NCBI RefSeq assembly: GCF_003342675.1
Contig: NZ_CP031148.1
Location: 124,001 to 188,000 of the forward strand
Reading direction: 5' to 3'
DNA length: 64,000 nt
Source of the DNA: Haloplanus rubicundus
GTDB lineage: Archaea; Halobacteriota; Halobacteria; Halobacteriales; Haloferacaceae
Made by a program: the position numbers and the translations under genes. A model generated the notes under the pieces. It ran no database searches, was not told where the DNA came from, and saw only the letters and a list, made by a program, of their open reading frames with translations. Shown in pieces: positions 8,521-14,721 of the stretch. The first letter of the stretch is position 1. Each line of letters begins with the position of its first letter.

Positions 8521-8718
8521 TATTGGCCTGCTGATGTAAATATACCGGCTACTCGGCTATTCGGAGGGACTGTCGAGGAACTCGAACCGGCACTCGAAGA
8601 GCCTGATCCCAACGATGCGGCGCCGTGGGAGTGGAATCTCGAAGCCGAACTGTTCGCTCGTGATCTTGACTGGCCCGAATTGCTTGACCGTTTGCGGAGC
8701 CGAAACCTTGCGGAATAG
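8521..8718 (+). pseudogene. Duplicated 3' end of the VP8-like NTPase gene
   Basis: About 198 bases encode a near copy of the last 65 residues of the NTPase at 6050-7012 (shared RLFGGTVEELEPAL, then NLEAELFARDLDWPEL). It lacks the P-loop part. By eye the nucleotide match to about 6817-7014 is above 80 percent. It begins directly after the stop of the preceding HTH gene. An in-frame ATG at 8467 inside that gene would give an 83-residue product, so translation is possible. It is best read as a truncated paralogue left by recombination. Confidence 0.8.
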
Positions 8719-8843
8719 TCCACCGCCTGTAGAGTTACACGTTTTCGATGGTTGCATCACCTCAAGCTTATTTTTCTCCGCGAGGCTGGCATAATGATAA
8801 CTTCCCAATAGATTTTCAGGGGTTGACTTCTTTTTGCAGGTAT

Positions 8844-9752
8844 ATGGAGCTTGACAAACAGATCATGGAGCGTCTCGCGTTTGCGAAGAGTCTCCAGCAA
8901 GAAGCCGTTCAAAAATCCAACAAACCGCAGCCAATGGCGGCTTCTTCAGTCTTATCTTTCCATGATTCTGTGGAAATTTTCTTCTATACATCTGCAGAAT
9001 ATTTGGGAATCAATGCAGACCCGAATCATATAACAGAATATTTTGAAGAAATAAAGAGAGAAATTGGAGAGGACTTAGTGGGAAAAGCGGGTGTAAAGAG
9101 ACTAAACAAGGTGAGAAAAAATCTCAAACACAAAGCATCATTACCCGATGAGTTGGAAATAAATGCATTTCAGTCCACAGTATCTAATTTTTTCGTTGAA
9201 AATACGCCCAAAATATTTGATGTGGAATATTCAGAGGTTGGGGTAGAACATTTAGTCAAATTCGACAGAACACGGGAATCGCTTGTTAGGGCGAGTGAGA
9301 AATACAAATTTGGGAATATAAAAGAAGCAATGGGTCATCTGGCGCTTGCACATAACGACTTGCTTTCTGAACACCAGAATGCCACAATCAGAGAGATAGA
9401 ATATCGATCATTTCCGGATTACCCAGGCTTCGAATTTGAGGGAGACCGGTTTGGAAAATTGGACCAGTTTTTTGAAGACCTTAGTGAAGCAATAATGTAT
9501 GTTAGTTTAGGTATAGATTACCGACGATACTCACGTTTTAAACATTTAACTCCTTCAATAGTAATCAACAACGATATCGACGAATATCAAAAATATCGCC
9601 CTTATTTTGAAAATTATAAGTTCGATGAAATTGGTCCAGAGGAATATCACTTCTGTAAAGATTTTGTCGTTGAACTCTCATTGTCTCTACAAGAAGCGCC
9701 CTTTGAAGAGTACGACGGCTCTGAATTCACACCAGATGAATCAGTTCTGTAA
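8844..9752 (+). CDS. AT-rich accessory protein, possible HEPN-like fold
   Basis: A 302-residue soluble, largely helical protein with codon use (AAA, ATA, TTT, GAA) unlike anything else in the window, so it is recently acquired. Residues RKNLKH (about codon 92-97 from this start) fit the R-x4-H spacing of HEPN ribonuclease motifs. The preceding part is a helix-rich region with conserved Phe/His. That similarity is short and unproven. ATG at 8844 is preferred over 8748 because the upstream 32 codons are poor and a T-rich TATA-like site (8765-8775) precedes it. Its position at the cargo end of a provirus suits a defence or superinfection-immunity gene. Confidence 0.62.
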   Translation: MELDKQIMERLAFAKSLQQEAVQKSNKPQPMAASSVLSFHDSVEIFFYTSAEYLGINADPNHITEYFEEIKREIGEDLVGKAGVKRLNKVRKNLKHKASLPDELEINAFQSTVSNFFVENTPKIFDVEYSEVGVEHLVKFDRTRESLVRASEKYKFGNIKEAMGHLALAHNDLLSEHQNATIREIEYRSFPDYPGFEFEGDRFGKLDQFFEDLSEAIMYVSLGIDYRRYSRFKHLTPSIVINNDIDEYQKYRPYFENYKFDEIGPEEYHFCKDFVVELSLSLQEAPFEEYDGSEFTPDESVL

Positions 9753-9769
9753 TTAGGCTCCACTGAGAT

Positions 9770-10060
9770 TTAACCAACTGACCAACGAGGCAAATGCCCC
9801 GCGTCGAGATCGCCACGCAGATACGCCAGTCCCCACGTCGAGATCTCGTACATACTGCTTCCTTCAACAACCGGAGCAACTAATTCGCGCTTAACCAACT
9901 GCTCGCATCGCTGCCTGATGTATCCCTCATCGGCATCCAACTGCTGAAATCGAGGGTCGGAAGCCATCGACGCTGGAGCACCCCACGATTCTTCATCGAG
10001 ATATTCTAAAATCCGCTCGTCGACCGGGTACATCCATCTCCCCATTCGACGAATCGGCAT
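9770..10060 (-). CDS. Winged-helix repressor-like protein
   Basis: A 96-residue protein with a winged-helix layout. It has an N-terminal basic stretch, helices with DERILEYLDEE, a recognition-type helix around YIRQRCEQLVKRELV and a wing ending in a Tyr-Glu-Ile strand. It resembles the PhiH1 repressor fold and lies three bases downstream of a clearer PhiH1-type repressor gene, in the same operon. The pair may have arisen by duplication. It may modulate lysogeny control. Confidence 0.7.
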   Translation of the reverse strand: MPIRRMGRWMYPVDERILEYLDEESWGAPASMASDPRFQQLDADEGYIRQRCEQLVKRELVAPVVEGSSMYEISTWGLAYLRGDLDAGHLPRWSVG

Positions 10061-10063
10061 GGA

Positions 10064-10375
10064 TTAGGCTTGGTCTTGTGCCTCGCCAGCGTCGTTAGTA
10101 TCCGATACCCCTGCATTTCCATTCTCCGCGGCGTTGTATTCCCCTTTTAGATATTCTTGGCCTTCATCCGTGATCGTGTAGAGGCCCCTGCCGACCGCTT
10201 TTAGTAAGCCGTGCTTTGCCAACTTCCGGCACCTCTTCGCGACGTATGCCCCGCTGTACGGAATGCGTTCGTGTTCTCCGATATCGGATGGTGCCATGAA
10301 TTCCTCCTCACTCTCCACGAAGAGTTCGAGGATTCGTTCATCGAGGAGTACCATCCACTTCCCCGATTTTCTCAT
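10064..10375 (-). CDS. PhiH1-type phage repressor (winged helix)
   Basis: A 103-residue protein that closely resembles the haloarchaeal phage PhiH1 repressor. It starts MRKSGKWMVLLDERILELF and has a helix-turn-helix with AKRCRKLAKHGLL and a wing ending YTITDEGQEYLKGEY. The acidic tail is variable. An AT-rich TATA box (about 10398-10406, read on the minus strand) lies about 25 bases before the ATG, so the mRNA is probably leaderless. Direct repeats upstream are candidate operators. It is the likely lysogeny repressor of the provirus, controlling the divergent integrase-side genes. Confidence 0.82.
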   Translation of the reverse strand: MRKSGKWMVLLDERILELFVESEEEFMAPSDIGEHERIPYSGAYVAKRCRKLAKHGLLKAVGRGLYTITDEGQEYLKGEYNAAENGNAGVSDTNDAGEAQDQA

Positions 10376-10396
10376 AATTCGAATAGAACGTGGTTT

Positions 10397-10445
10397 GTTT
10401 TATAATCAGTTGCAACAAACTATCTCACTCGTCACAAACTATATG
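10397..10445. promoter_or_regulatory. Divergent promoter/operator of the provirus repressor
   Basis: The region contains a TATA-like TTTTATAATC (10397-10406) serving the minus-strand repressor. It also holds two perfect copies of ACAAACTAT at 10415-10423 and 10434-10442, 19 bases apart start to start. The second copy overlaps a further TATA-like ACTATATGA suited to a plus-strand transcript starting near 10470. Two turns of spacing between direct repeats and overlap with both promoters are what a dimeric repressor operator would look like. Binding is inferred. Confidence 0.6.
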
Positions 10446-10565
10446 ACACGCTACGTTCTATTGTAGTCTGCAGCCCCAACACGGCGTCACCACTCCCGGT
10501 GATCGTCGTGAGAACCGCGGTCGGTGCGCCAACACCGCCGCGGTGAGGGGTTCGCAGGATCACGA

Positions 10566-10754
10566 ATGGACGAGCGAACCCTAGCGGGCGTAGAAGCCCG
10601 CGCACGACTGGACGAACCGAATACTGAAACACCCTCCGATGATCGCTGTTTCGAGTGTGGCAACCTGCTCGTCATTCGAGCGGGCGACGGGAATCGGTGT
10701 CTCGAATGCCTGCTCGATCACCTCGCTGTCGGTGACCGGGGTGGTCGTCGATGA
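10566..10754 (+). CDS. Small zinc-ribbon protein upstream of integrase
   Basis: A 62-residue protein with two CxxC pairs (CFEC and CLEC, about residues 28-31 and 45-48) that should bind zinc. It forms an overlapping run with the next small ORF and the integrase. In SNJ2, two small ORFs co-occur with the integrase and affect recombination, so this may be an integration accessory factor. The ATG at 10566 is preferred to an upstream in-frame start because of codon quality. Confidence 0.65.
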   Translation: MDERTLAGVEARARLDEPNTETPSDDRCFECGNLLVIRAGDGNRCLECLLDHLAVGDRGGRR

Positions 10755-10885
10755 CGATTCCATACGAAGTGTGGGGGTCGCTCTGCTTCCTGCTCGGATT
10801 CCTCGGCCGCGCGTCGTGGGATCGCTTCGGTGACGATCACGACGACGACCAGGACGAAGAGGAAACGGAGGAGGATTCGGAGTGA
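10751..10885 (+). CDS. Small membrane/acidic-tail protein upstream of integrase
   Basis: A 44-residue ORF coupled by four-base overlaps to the zinc-ribbon gene before it (ATGA) and the integrase after it (GTGA). The N-terminal half is hydrophobic (EVWGSLCFLLGFLG) and the C-terminal half almost purely Asp/Glu. The tight coupling in the integrase operon supports that it is expressed. Its function is unknown; it may correspond to one of the SNJ2 integrase-associated ORFs. Confidence 0.55.
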   Translation: MTIPYEVWGSLCFLLGFLGRASWDRFGDDHDDDQDEEETEEDSE

Positions 10886-11931
10886 GCGATCTCGATCCGC
10901 TTTCGCCCGAGGAGGGTGTTCGACTGTACCTCGACGCGAAGAAGGATGATCTCGCTGCGGAGACGCTGAAAAGTCAGGAGTACCGCCTCAATGCGTTCGT
11001 TCAATGGTGCAACGAGGAGGGCATCGAGAACCTGAACGAACTCTCTGGTCGTGACGTGTACGCCTACCGTGTGTGGCGTCGGGAAGGCCAAGGCGAAGGC
11101 CGTGAATCGGTTGCCCCGATCACGCTTCGTGGACAGCTGGCAACGGCGCGCGCCTTCCTCCGGTTCTGTGGTGATATCGAGGCGGTCCCTCCCGATCTCT
11201 ACGACCGCGTTCCTCTGCCGACTCTGAGCAACGGGGAAGAGGTGAGCGACAGTACGCTCGACCCCGATCATGTCGCGGCGATCCTCGACTACCTGAGTCA
11301 GTTCAAGTACGCGACCCGCGATCACTTGATCGTCCTACTCGGCTGGCACACCGGTGCCCGCCTCGGCGGCCTTCGCGGGCTCGACCTGGGCGACGTGGAT
11401 CTCGACGGCGACCATCCCCGAGTTTCGGGACCGGCCGTCCATTTCGTCCACCGTCCGGAAACCGGGACGCCGCTGAAAAACAAGGACAAGAGTACGCGCT
11501 GGAATCGAATCAGCGAGTACGTCGCTGAGGTCATCCGCGACTACCTCAAGGAAACCCGTGATGATGTGACCGACGAGTACGGACGGGAGCCGCTATTCAC
11601 GACGCGAAACGGTCGTCCAGTTCCGTCGACGATTCGGGAGTCGCTCTATCGAGTGACGCGTCCCTGCTGGAGAAACGAACCGTGCCCGCATGATCGGGAT
11701 ATCGAGGACTGTGAAGCGACGAATATACAGAAGGCCACCAGGTGCCCTTCGTCTCGATCACCTCACGATCTCCGTAGTGGCCGAGTCACGTTCTACCGTC
11801 GACAGAACGTCCCTCGACGGATCGTCGAGGATCGGCTGAACGCGAGCGAGAACATTCTGGATAAGCACTATGATCGTCGTAGCGAGCCTGAAAAGGCCGA
11901 ACAGCGTTCCGAATATCTCCCCGACTTCTGA
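10882..11931 (+). CDS. int: SNJ2-type tyrosine integrase
   Basis: A 349-residue site-specific recombinase that integrates and excises the provirus. The N-terminal SAM-like core-binding domain (residues 1-110) begins with the phage-integrase pattern (LSPEEGVRLYLDAKKDD). In the catalytic domain, Arg160 (TGARLGGLRG), His295 and Arg298 (SPHDLRSG) and Tyr330 (DKHYD) fit the R...HxxR...Y set. A Cys-containing insertion before HDLR is typical of the haloarchaeal SNJ2 group. GTG start overlaps the previous stop. The gene points at the att region. Confidence 0.92.
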   Translation: MSDLDPLSPEEGVRLYLDAKKDDLAAETLKSQEYRLNAFVQWCNEEGIENLNELSGRDVYAYRVWRREGQGEGRESVAPITLRGQLATARAFLRFCGDIEAVPPDLYDRVPLPTLSNGEEVSDSTLDPDHVAAILDYLSQFKYATRDHLIVLLGWHTGARLGGLRGLDLGDVDLDGDHPRVSGPAVHFVHRPETGTPLKNKDKSTRWNRISEYVAEVIRDYLKETRDDVTDEYGREPLFTTRNGRPVPSTIRESLYRVTRPCWRNEPCPHDRDIEDCEATNIQKATRCPSSRSPHDLRSGRVTFYRRQNVPRRIVEDRLNASENILDKHYDRRSEPEKAEQRSEYLPDF

Positions 11932-12261
11932 CCGATGACACACGACAAAATAGTCCGCGCAACAGACGGCGGCGCGCAGTACCGGCAGTGCCCACCCCAC
12001 TTTTTCCTCGGTCGCTTCGTCGCCGGCGCAGTGCGGCGGCTGCCCGAGGGACCTGCGGTCCCTCGCTGCTCCCTCGGGAAAGCTTGGGGTAAAAGACCGC
12101 AAGAAGGATTCGAACGAGAGAAACGCGGAGCGAAGCGACGAGTTTCGCGTTGTTCGAATCCGCCAAGGACCCACAGTTCCACAGTCACTTCGTTATCCAC
12201 ACCCCGCCGTCCTGCCGTCAGTCGACGCCGGCCGTGGTCGGCGGCGGTCACAAAATCCGTC
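11932..12261. other. Provirus-chromosome junction with inverted repeats, probable att region
   Basis: 330 bases with no supported gene. A perfect hairpin (CGAGGGACC at 12045-12053 and GGTCCCTCG at 12057-12065) may end the integrase transcript. Further right, GGATTCGAAC (12106-12115) and GTTCGAATCC (12152-12161) form an inverted pair with the consensus of a tRNA T-arm, the usual 3'-end target of such integrases. Neither copy is part of a complete tRNA here: the T-stems do not pair. The likely reading is an attachment site or scars of repeated integration. Confidence 0.5.
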
Positions 12262-12423
12262 TCAGTCCAACTCCCCCAACGACGCCGCCACCGTCGACTG
12301 AATCCACGCCCGACAGTTCTCGCGGTCGTAGATGATACACTCGCCGGTGTCGATGGTCAACTCGCCGTATCGTCGTCGGTCGTCGGCCGGCACAGGGCCG
12401 GAGTCGCTGTGGTCCGTGTTCAT
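12262..12423 (-). CDS. Small conserved haloarchaeal protein
   Basis: A 53-residue acidic protein. Its pattern (RYGELTIDTGECIIYDRENC, then a Trp-Ile-Gln-Ser motif) matches a small family common in haloarchaea (DUF7331-like, from memory). It has no membrane segment. A TATA-like stretch (reading TAGTATTTAC on the minus strand, about 12485-12495) lies upstream. It is the first chromosomal gene after the provirus. Function unknown. Confidence 0.65.
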   Translation of the reverse strand: MNTDHSDSGPVPADDRRRYGELTIDTGECIIYDRENCRAWIQSTVAASLGELD

Positions 12424-12563
12424 GCGTGTTCAGATCGGCGTCGACCGTGGGTGCCTCCGTTCGGCGATCCGACGTACACCATGGTAAATACTAGCATCCA
12501 ATTATCAACTGAGAGAGGGACGACGCCGAAGGTTCAAGTACCGAACCGGGACCACGACTGCCC

Positions 12564-13220
12564 GTGCTCACGTTCGGATCGCTCGCCCGGGCCGCCTACT
12601 GCCCGCGACAGCACTACTACGCCGAGCGGGACGGGGACGACGAGCCGCCGCCCGAGGCCCGCGCCCGCCGCGACCTGGCCTTTCGGTACCCCGAACTGCG
12701 CGGGGTGAGCGACGCCGAACTCGCCGCCGAACCGATCGAACGGACGCCGAACGCGTACCGGGCGGCGCTCGACCGACTCGCGGCACGCGACGACTGGGCC
12801 GAACTGGTCGCGCCGTCGCGTCGGGAGGTGTTACTGGCGGGTCGGGAGTGTCGGGGGGTCGCACACAAGATACTGGCCAGCGATCCGCCGACGCCGACGT
12901 TCGTCTCGCCGGGGCGCCCGCCGGAGCGGGGCGTGTGGCGACCACAGCGGGTGCGGGCGGTGGCGATGGCGAAGGCACTGGCGTGGGAGCTGGAGCGGGA
13001 GGTTCCGGCGGCGCTGGTGGAGTATCCGGCCCACGGCGTCGTTCGTCGGGTGCGGCTGACGACGCGCAACCGGGCGGCGTACCGGGAGACGGTGCGAACG
13101 ATCCGGGAAGTGGACGGCCCGCCGCCGCGGGTCGACGACGAGGCCAAATGTGCGGCCTGCGACTACCGCGAGGAGTGTGGGGTGCGGACGCGGTCGCTCC
13201 GGTCGTTACTGGGCCTGTAG
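12564..13220 (+). CDS. Stand-alone Cas4-like protein (PD-(D/E)XK superfamily)
   Basis: A 218-residue protein annotated in haloarchaea as Cas4-like. An N-terminal YCPRQHYY and a C-terminal CAACDYREEC supply the four cysteines for an iron-sulfur cluster, as in Cas4/RecB-type nucleases. The central strands that should hold Asp and Glu-x-Lys are poorly conserved (ECRGVAHKILASD is the nearest), so nuclease activity is uncertain. No other cas gene or repeat array is present. GTG start; TATA-like TTCAAGTA about 28 bases upstream suggests a leaderless mRNA. The end overlaps the convergent tsaC by 15 bases. Confidence 0.72.
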   Translation: MLTFGSLARAAYCPRQHYYAERDGDDEPPPEARARRDLAFRYPELRGVSDAELAAEPIERTPNAYRAALDRLAARDDWAELVAPSRREVLLAGRECRGVAHKILASDPPTPTFVSPGRPPERGVWRPQRVRAVAMAKALAWELEREVPAALVEYPAHGVVRRVRLTTRNRAAYRETVRTIREVDGPPPRVDDEAKCAACDYREECGVRTRSLRSLLGL

Positions 13221-13784
13221 CCACGCCTCGATCTCGTCGGCCATCGCGCCGCGGCGGTGGACGACGCCCTCGCCGGGATCGACGACGGTGCTTTCCGTTC
13301 CGGGCGTCTCGCCGCCGTCGACGACGACGGCGACGCCCTCCCGAATCCGGTCGTCGAGGTCGGCGACGCGGGTGACGCTCGGCGCCCCGGAGCGGTTGGC
13401 GCTGGTGGCGGTCAGCGGCGGCGCCCGTTCGAGCAGGGCGAGCGCCGTCTCGTGGTCGGGGACGCGGACGCCCACGCGCTCCCGGCCGGCGGTGAGGACG
13501 TCGGGGAGCGAGGGGCGGCGCTCGACGACGACGGTCACGGGGCCGGGGAGGAAGCGGCGCATGAACCGCTCTTCGCGCTCCGTCGGTCGGGTGTAGTCGA
13601 GGGCGGCGTCGACGGAGGAGACGCCGAGCGAGAGCGGGTTCTCCCGCGGCCGGCCCTTCAGGTCGAAGACGCGTTCGACCGCGTCGGGGTCGGTGGCGTC
13701 GGCGCCGAGACCGTACACCGTCTCGGTCGGGTAGACGACGGCTTCACCCCGACGGACGGCGGCCGCAGCGTCGGTGATGCTCAT
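13206..13784 (-). CDS. tsaC: L-threonylcarbamoyladenylate synthase (Sua5/TsaC/YrdC family)
   Basis: Makes threonylcarbamoyl-AMP from threonine, bicarbonate and ATP for the t6A37 modification of ANN-decoding tRNAs; KEOPS then transfers it. The 192-residue protein is a single YrdC domain. It has GEAVVYPTETVYGLGADA near the N-terminus, the conserved KGRPRENPLSL loop, SANRSGAPS and a final ESTVVD segment. It lacks the C-terminal Sua5 extension, so it is the short form. The ATG at 13784 is chosen because the upstream frame is not protein-like. Confidence 0.93.
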   Translation of the reverse strand: MSITDAAAAVRRGEAVVYPTETVYGLGADATDPDAVERVFDLKGRPRENPLSLGVSSVDAALDYTRPTEREERFMRRFLPGPVTVVVERRPSLPDVLTAGRERVGVRVPDHETALALLERAPPLTATSANRSGAPSVTRVADLDDRIREGVAVVVDGGETPGTESTVVDPGEGVVHRRGAMADEIEAWLQAQ

Positions 13785-13824
13785 GCGAGACAGTCGGGCG
13801 AGGGGTGAGAAAAGCGTGGCGTCG

Positions 13825-14337
13825 TCAGTCGACGAGCGCCCGAATCTCGCGTTCGAGGTCGTCGTACGGGGGGAAGTCGGGCCACTCCTCGGCGACCCAC
13901 GCGTACTGGACGGTGCGATCCTCGTCGAGCAGGAAGGTGGCCGGGCGGGGTTCGGAGACCCCGGCCATCCCGTCGAGGTCGTGGGCGATGCCGTACGCCT
14001 CGGCGACGCCGTTGGCGGGGTCGGCAAAGAGATCGTAGTTCATCCCGCGTTCGGCGACGAGTCGCTTGTGGGCGTACGGCGTCGAGATGGAGACGCCGAC
14101 GACGGTGAGCAGGTCGTCGAACGCGCGGTCACGGAGTTCGTTCCAGATGTACGTCGCGGGGAAGGCGCCGTCCATGGGGTAGAAGACGAGACAGACGGGA
14201 CCCTCGTCGGTCAACTCGGAGAGGGAGGTGTCCTCCCAGAACTCGTCGTTGACGAGCGGGCGGGTGAAGTCGGGGGCGCGGTCGCCCTCGGCGACGTGGT
14301 CGGTTTCGGGCAGAGGGACGACGTCGAACTCGACCAT
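13825..14337 (-). CDS. Redoxin-fold protein lacking the peroxidatic cysteine
   Basis: A 170-residue thioredoxin-fold protein of the AhpC/TSA group (APDFTRPLVNDEFW, then CLVFYPMDGAFPATY). Where a peroxiredoxin has its peroxidatic Cys (PxxxTxxC) this one has FPATY, so it should not reduce peroxide by the usual mechanism. Later parts (GVSISTPYAHKRLVAERG, TFLLDEDRTVQYAW) follow the family. It is coupled to an upstream glutaredoxin-like gene (stop and start overlap at 14337), so it may be a redox partner or scaffold. Confidence 0.78.
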   Translation of the reverse strand: MVEFDVVPLPETDHVAEGDRAPDFTRPLVNDEFWEDTSLSELTDEGPVCLVFYPMDGAFPATYIWNELRDRAFDDLLTVVGVSISTPYAHKRLVAERGMNYDLFADPANGVAEAYGIAHDLDGMAGVSEPRPATFLLDEDRTVQYAWVAEEWPDFPPYDDLEREIRALVD

Positions 14338-14618
14338 CAGTCGGCACCCCCGTCGACGAGCCCGGAGCCGTACGTGGATTCGAGATACTCGACGACGTTC
14401 GCCGACTCGGACATGGTGACGCCGGTGCGTTCGTCGACGATGGCGGGGACGGGGCGGGAGCCGGCGACCCGCTTGACGACGTTCCGTTCGGAGTGCATGG
14501 GCTCGACAAACCGAGAGGTGTAGTCGAGGTCGAGGTCCTGAAGCACCCGGACGACACGCTCGCAGTACGGACAGGCCTGCAGTCGATACAGGGTGATCGG
14601 CGGATCGCTCGCTGGCAT
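14337..14618 (-). CDS. Glutaredoxin-like protein (GST N-terminal domain)
   Basis: A 93-residue single thioredoxin-fold domain with the active-site motif CPYC (YRLQACPYCERVVRVLQDL) and the cis-proline region SRPVPAIVD, followed by an SESANVVEYLE helix as in glutathione-S-transferase N-terminal domains. It likely reduces mixed disulfides. Haloarchaea use gamma-glutamylcysteine rather than glutathione, so the physiological thiol would be that. The ATG at 14618 excludes an unlikely upstream extension. First gene of a two-gene operon with the redoxin. Confidence 0.85.
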   Translation of the reverse strand: MPASDPPITLYRLQACPYCERVVRVLQDLDLDYTSRFVEPMHSERNVVKRVAGSRPVPAIVDERTGVTMSESANVVEYLESTYGSGLVDGGAD

Positions 14619-14721
14619 GTGACTCCGTACGGAAGCCCCCGGCCTAAGCCCTTCGTTCGGGTGATGCGGGGCTCGTGAGGGCAACGCTTAATTCAAGGCC
14701 GTGATAAGGGCCAGTACTTAC

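Larger units (their letters stand above)
1..12161. mobile_element. Integrated pleolipovirus (SNJ2-like), left end outside window
   Basis: The gene set and order are those of a temperate betapleolipovirus: rolling-circle Rep, small membrane protein, spike with signal peptide and C-terminal anchor, overlapping tiny membrane ORFs, VP8-like NTPase, PhiH1-type repressors, and an SNJ2-type integrase with two small ORFs directly upstream. GC is visibly lower than in the flanking chromosome and is very low at 8.2-9.75 kb. The integrase points toward the chromosome boundary near 12.1 kb. The other attachment site must lie left of base 1. The family assignment rests on recognition of gene order and motifs; the exact right boundary is inferred. 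Confidence 0.85.

Noticed and set aside
8748-8843. Upstream start for the AT-rich gene
   Set aside because: The 32 extra codons overlap the likely TATA region. The ATG at 8844 is better placed.
12090-12175. A complete tRNA gene at the provirus junction
   Set aside because: Both T-loop-like decamers lack a pairing T-stem and no D-arm, anticodon arm or acceptor stem can be formed around them.
11935-12708. Plus-strand frame of 257 codons spanning the att region
   Set aside because: It covers hairpins and the antisense of the small gene at 12262-12423, and its composition is not protein-like.
12564-13220. Part of a CRISPR-Cas locus
   Set aside because: No repeat-spacer array and no other cas gene occurs in the window.
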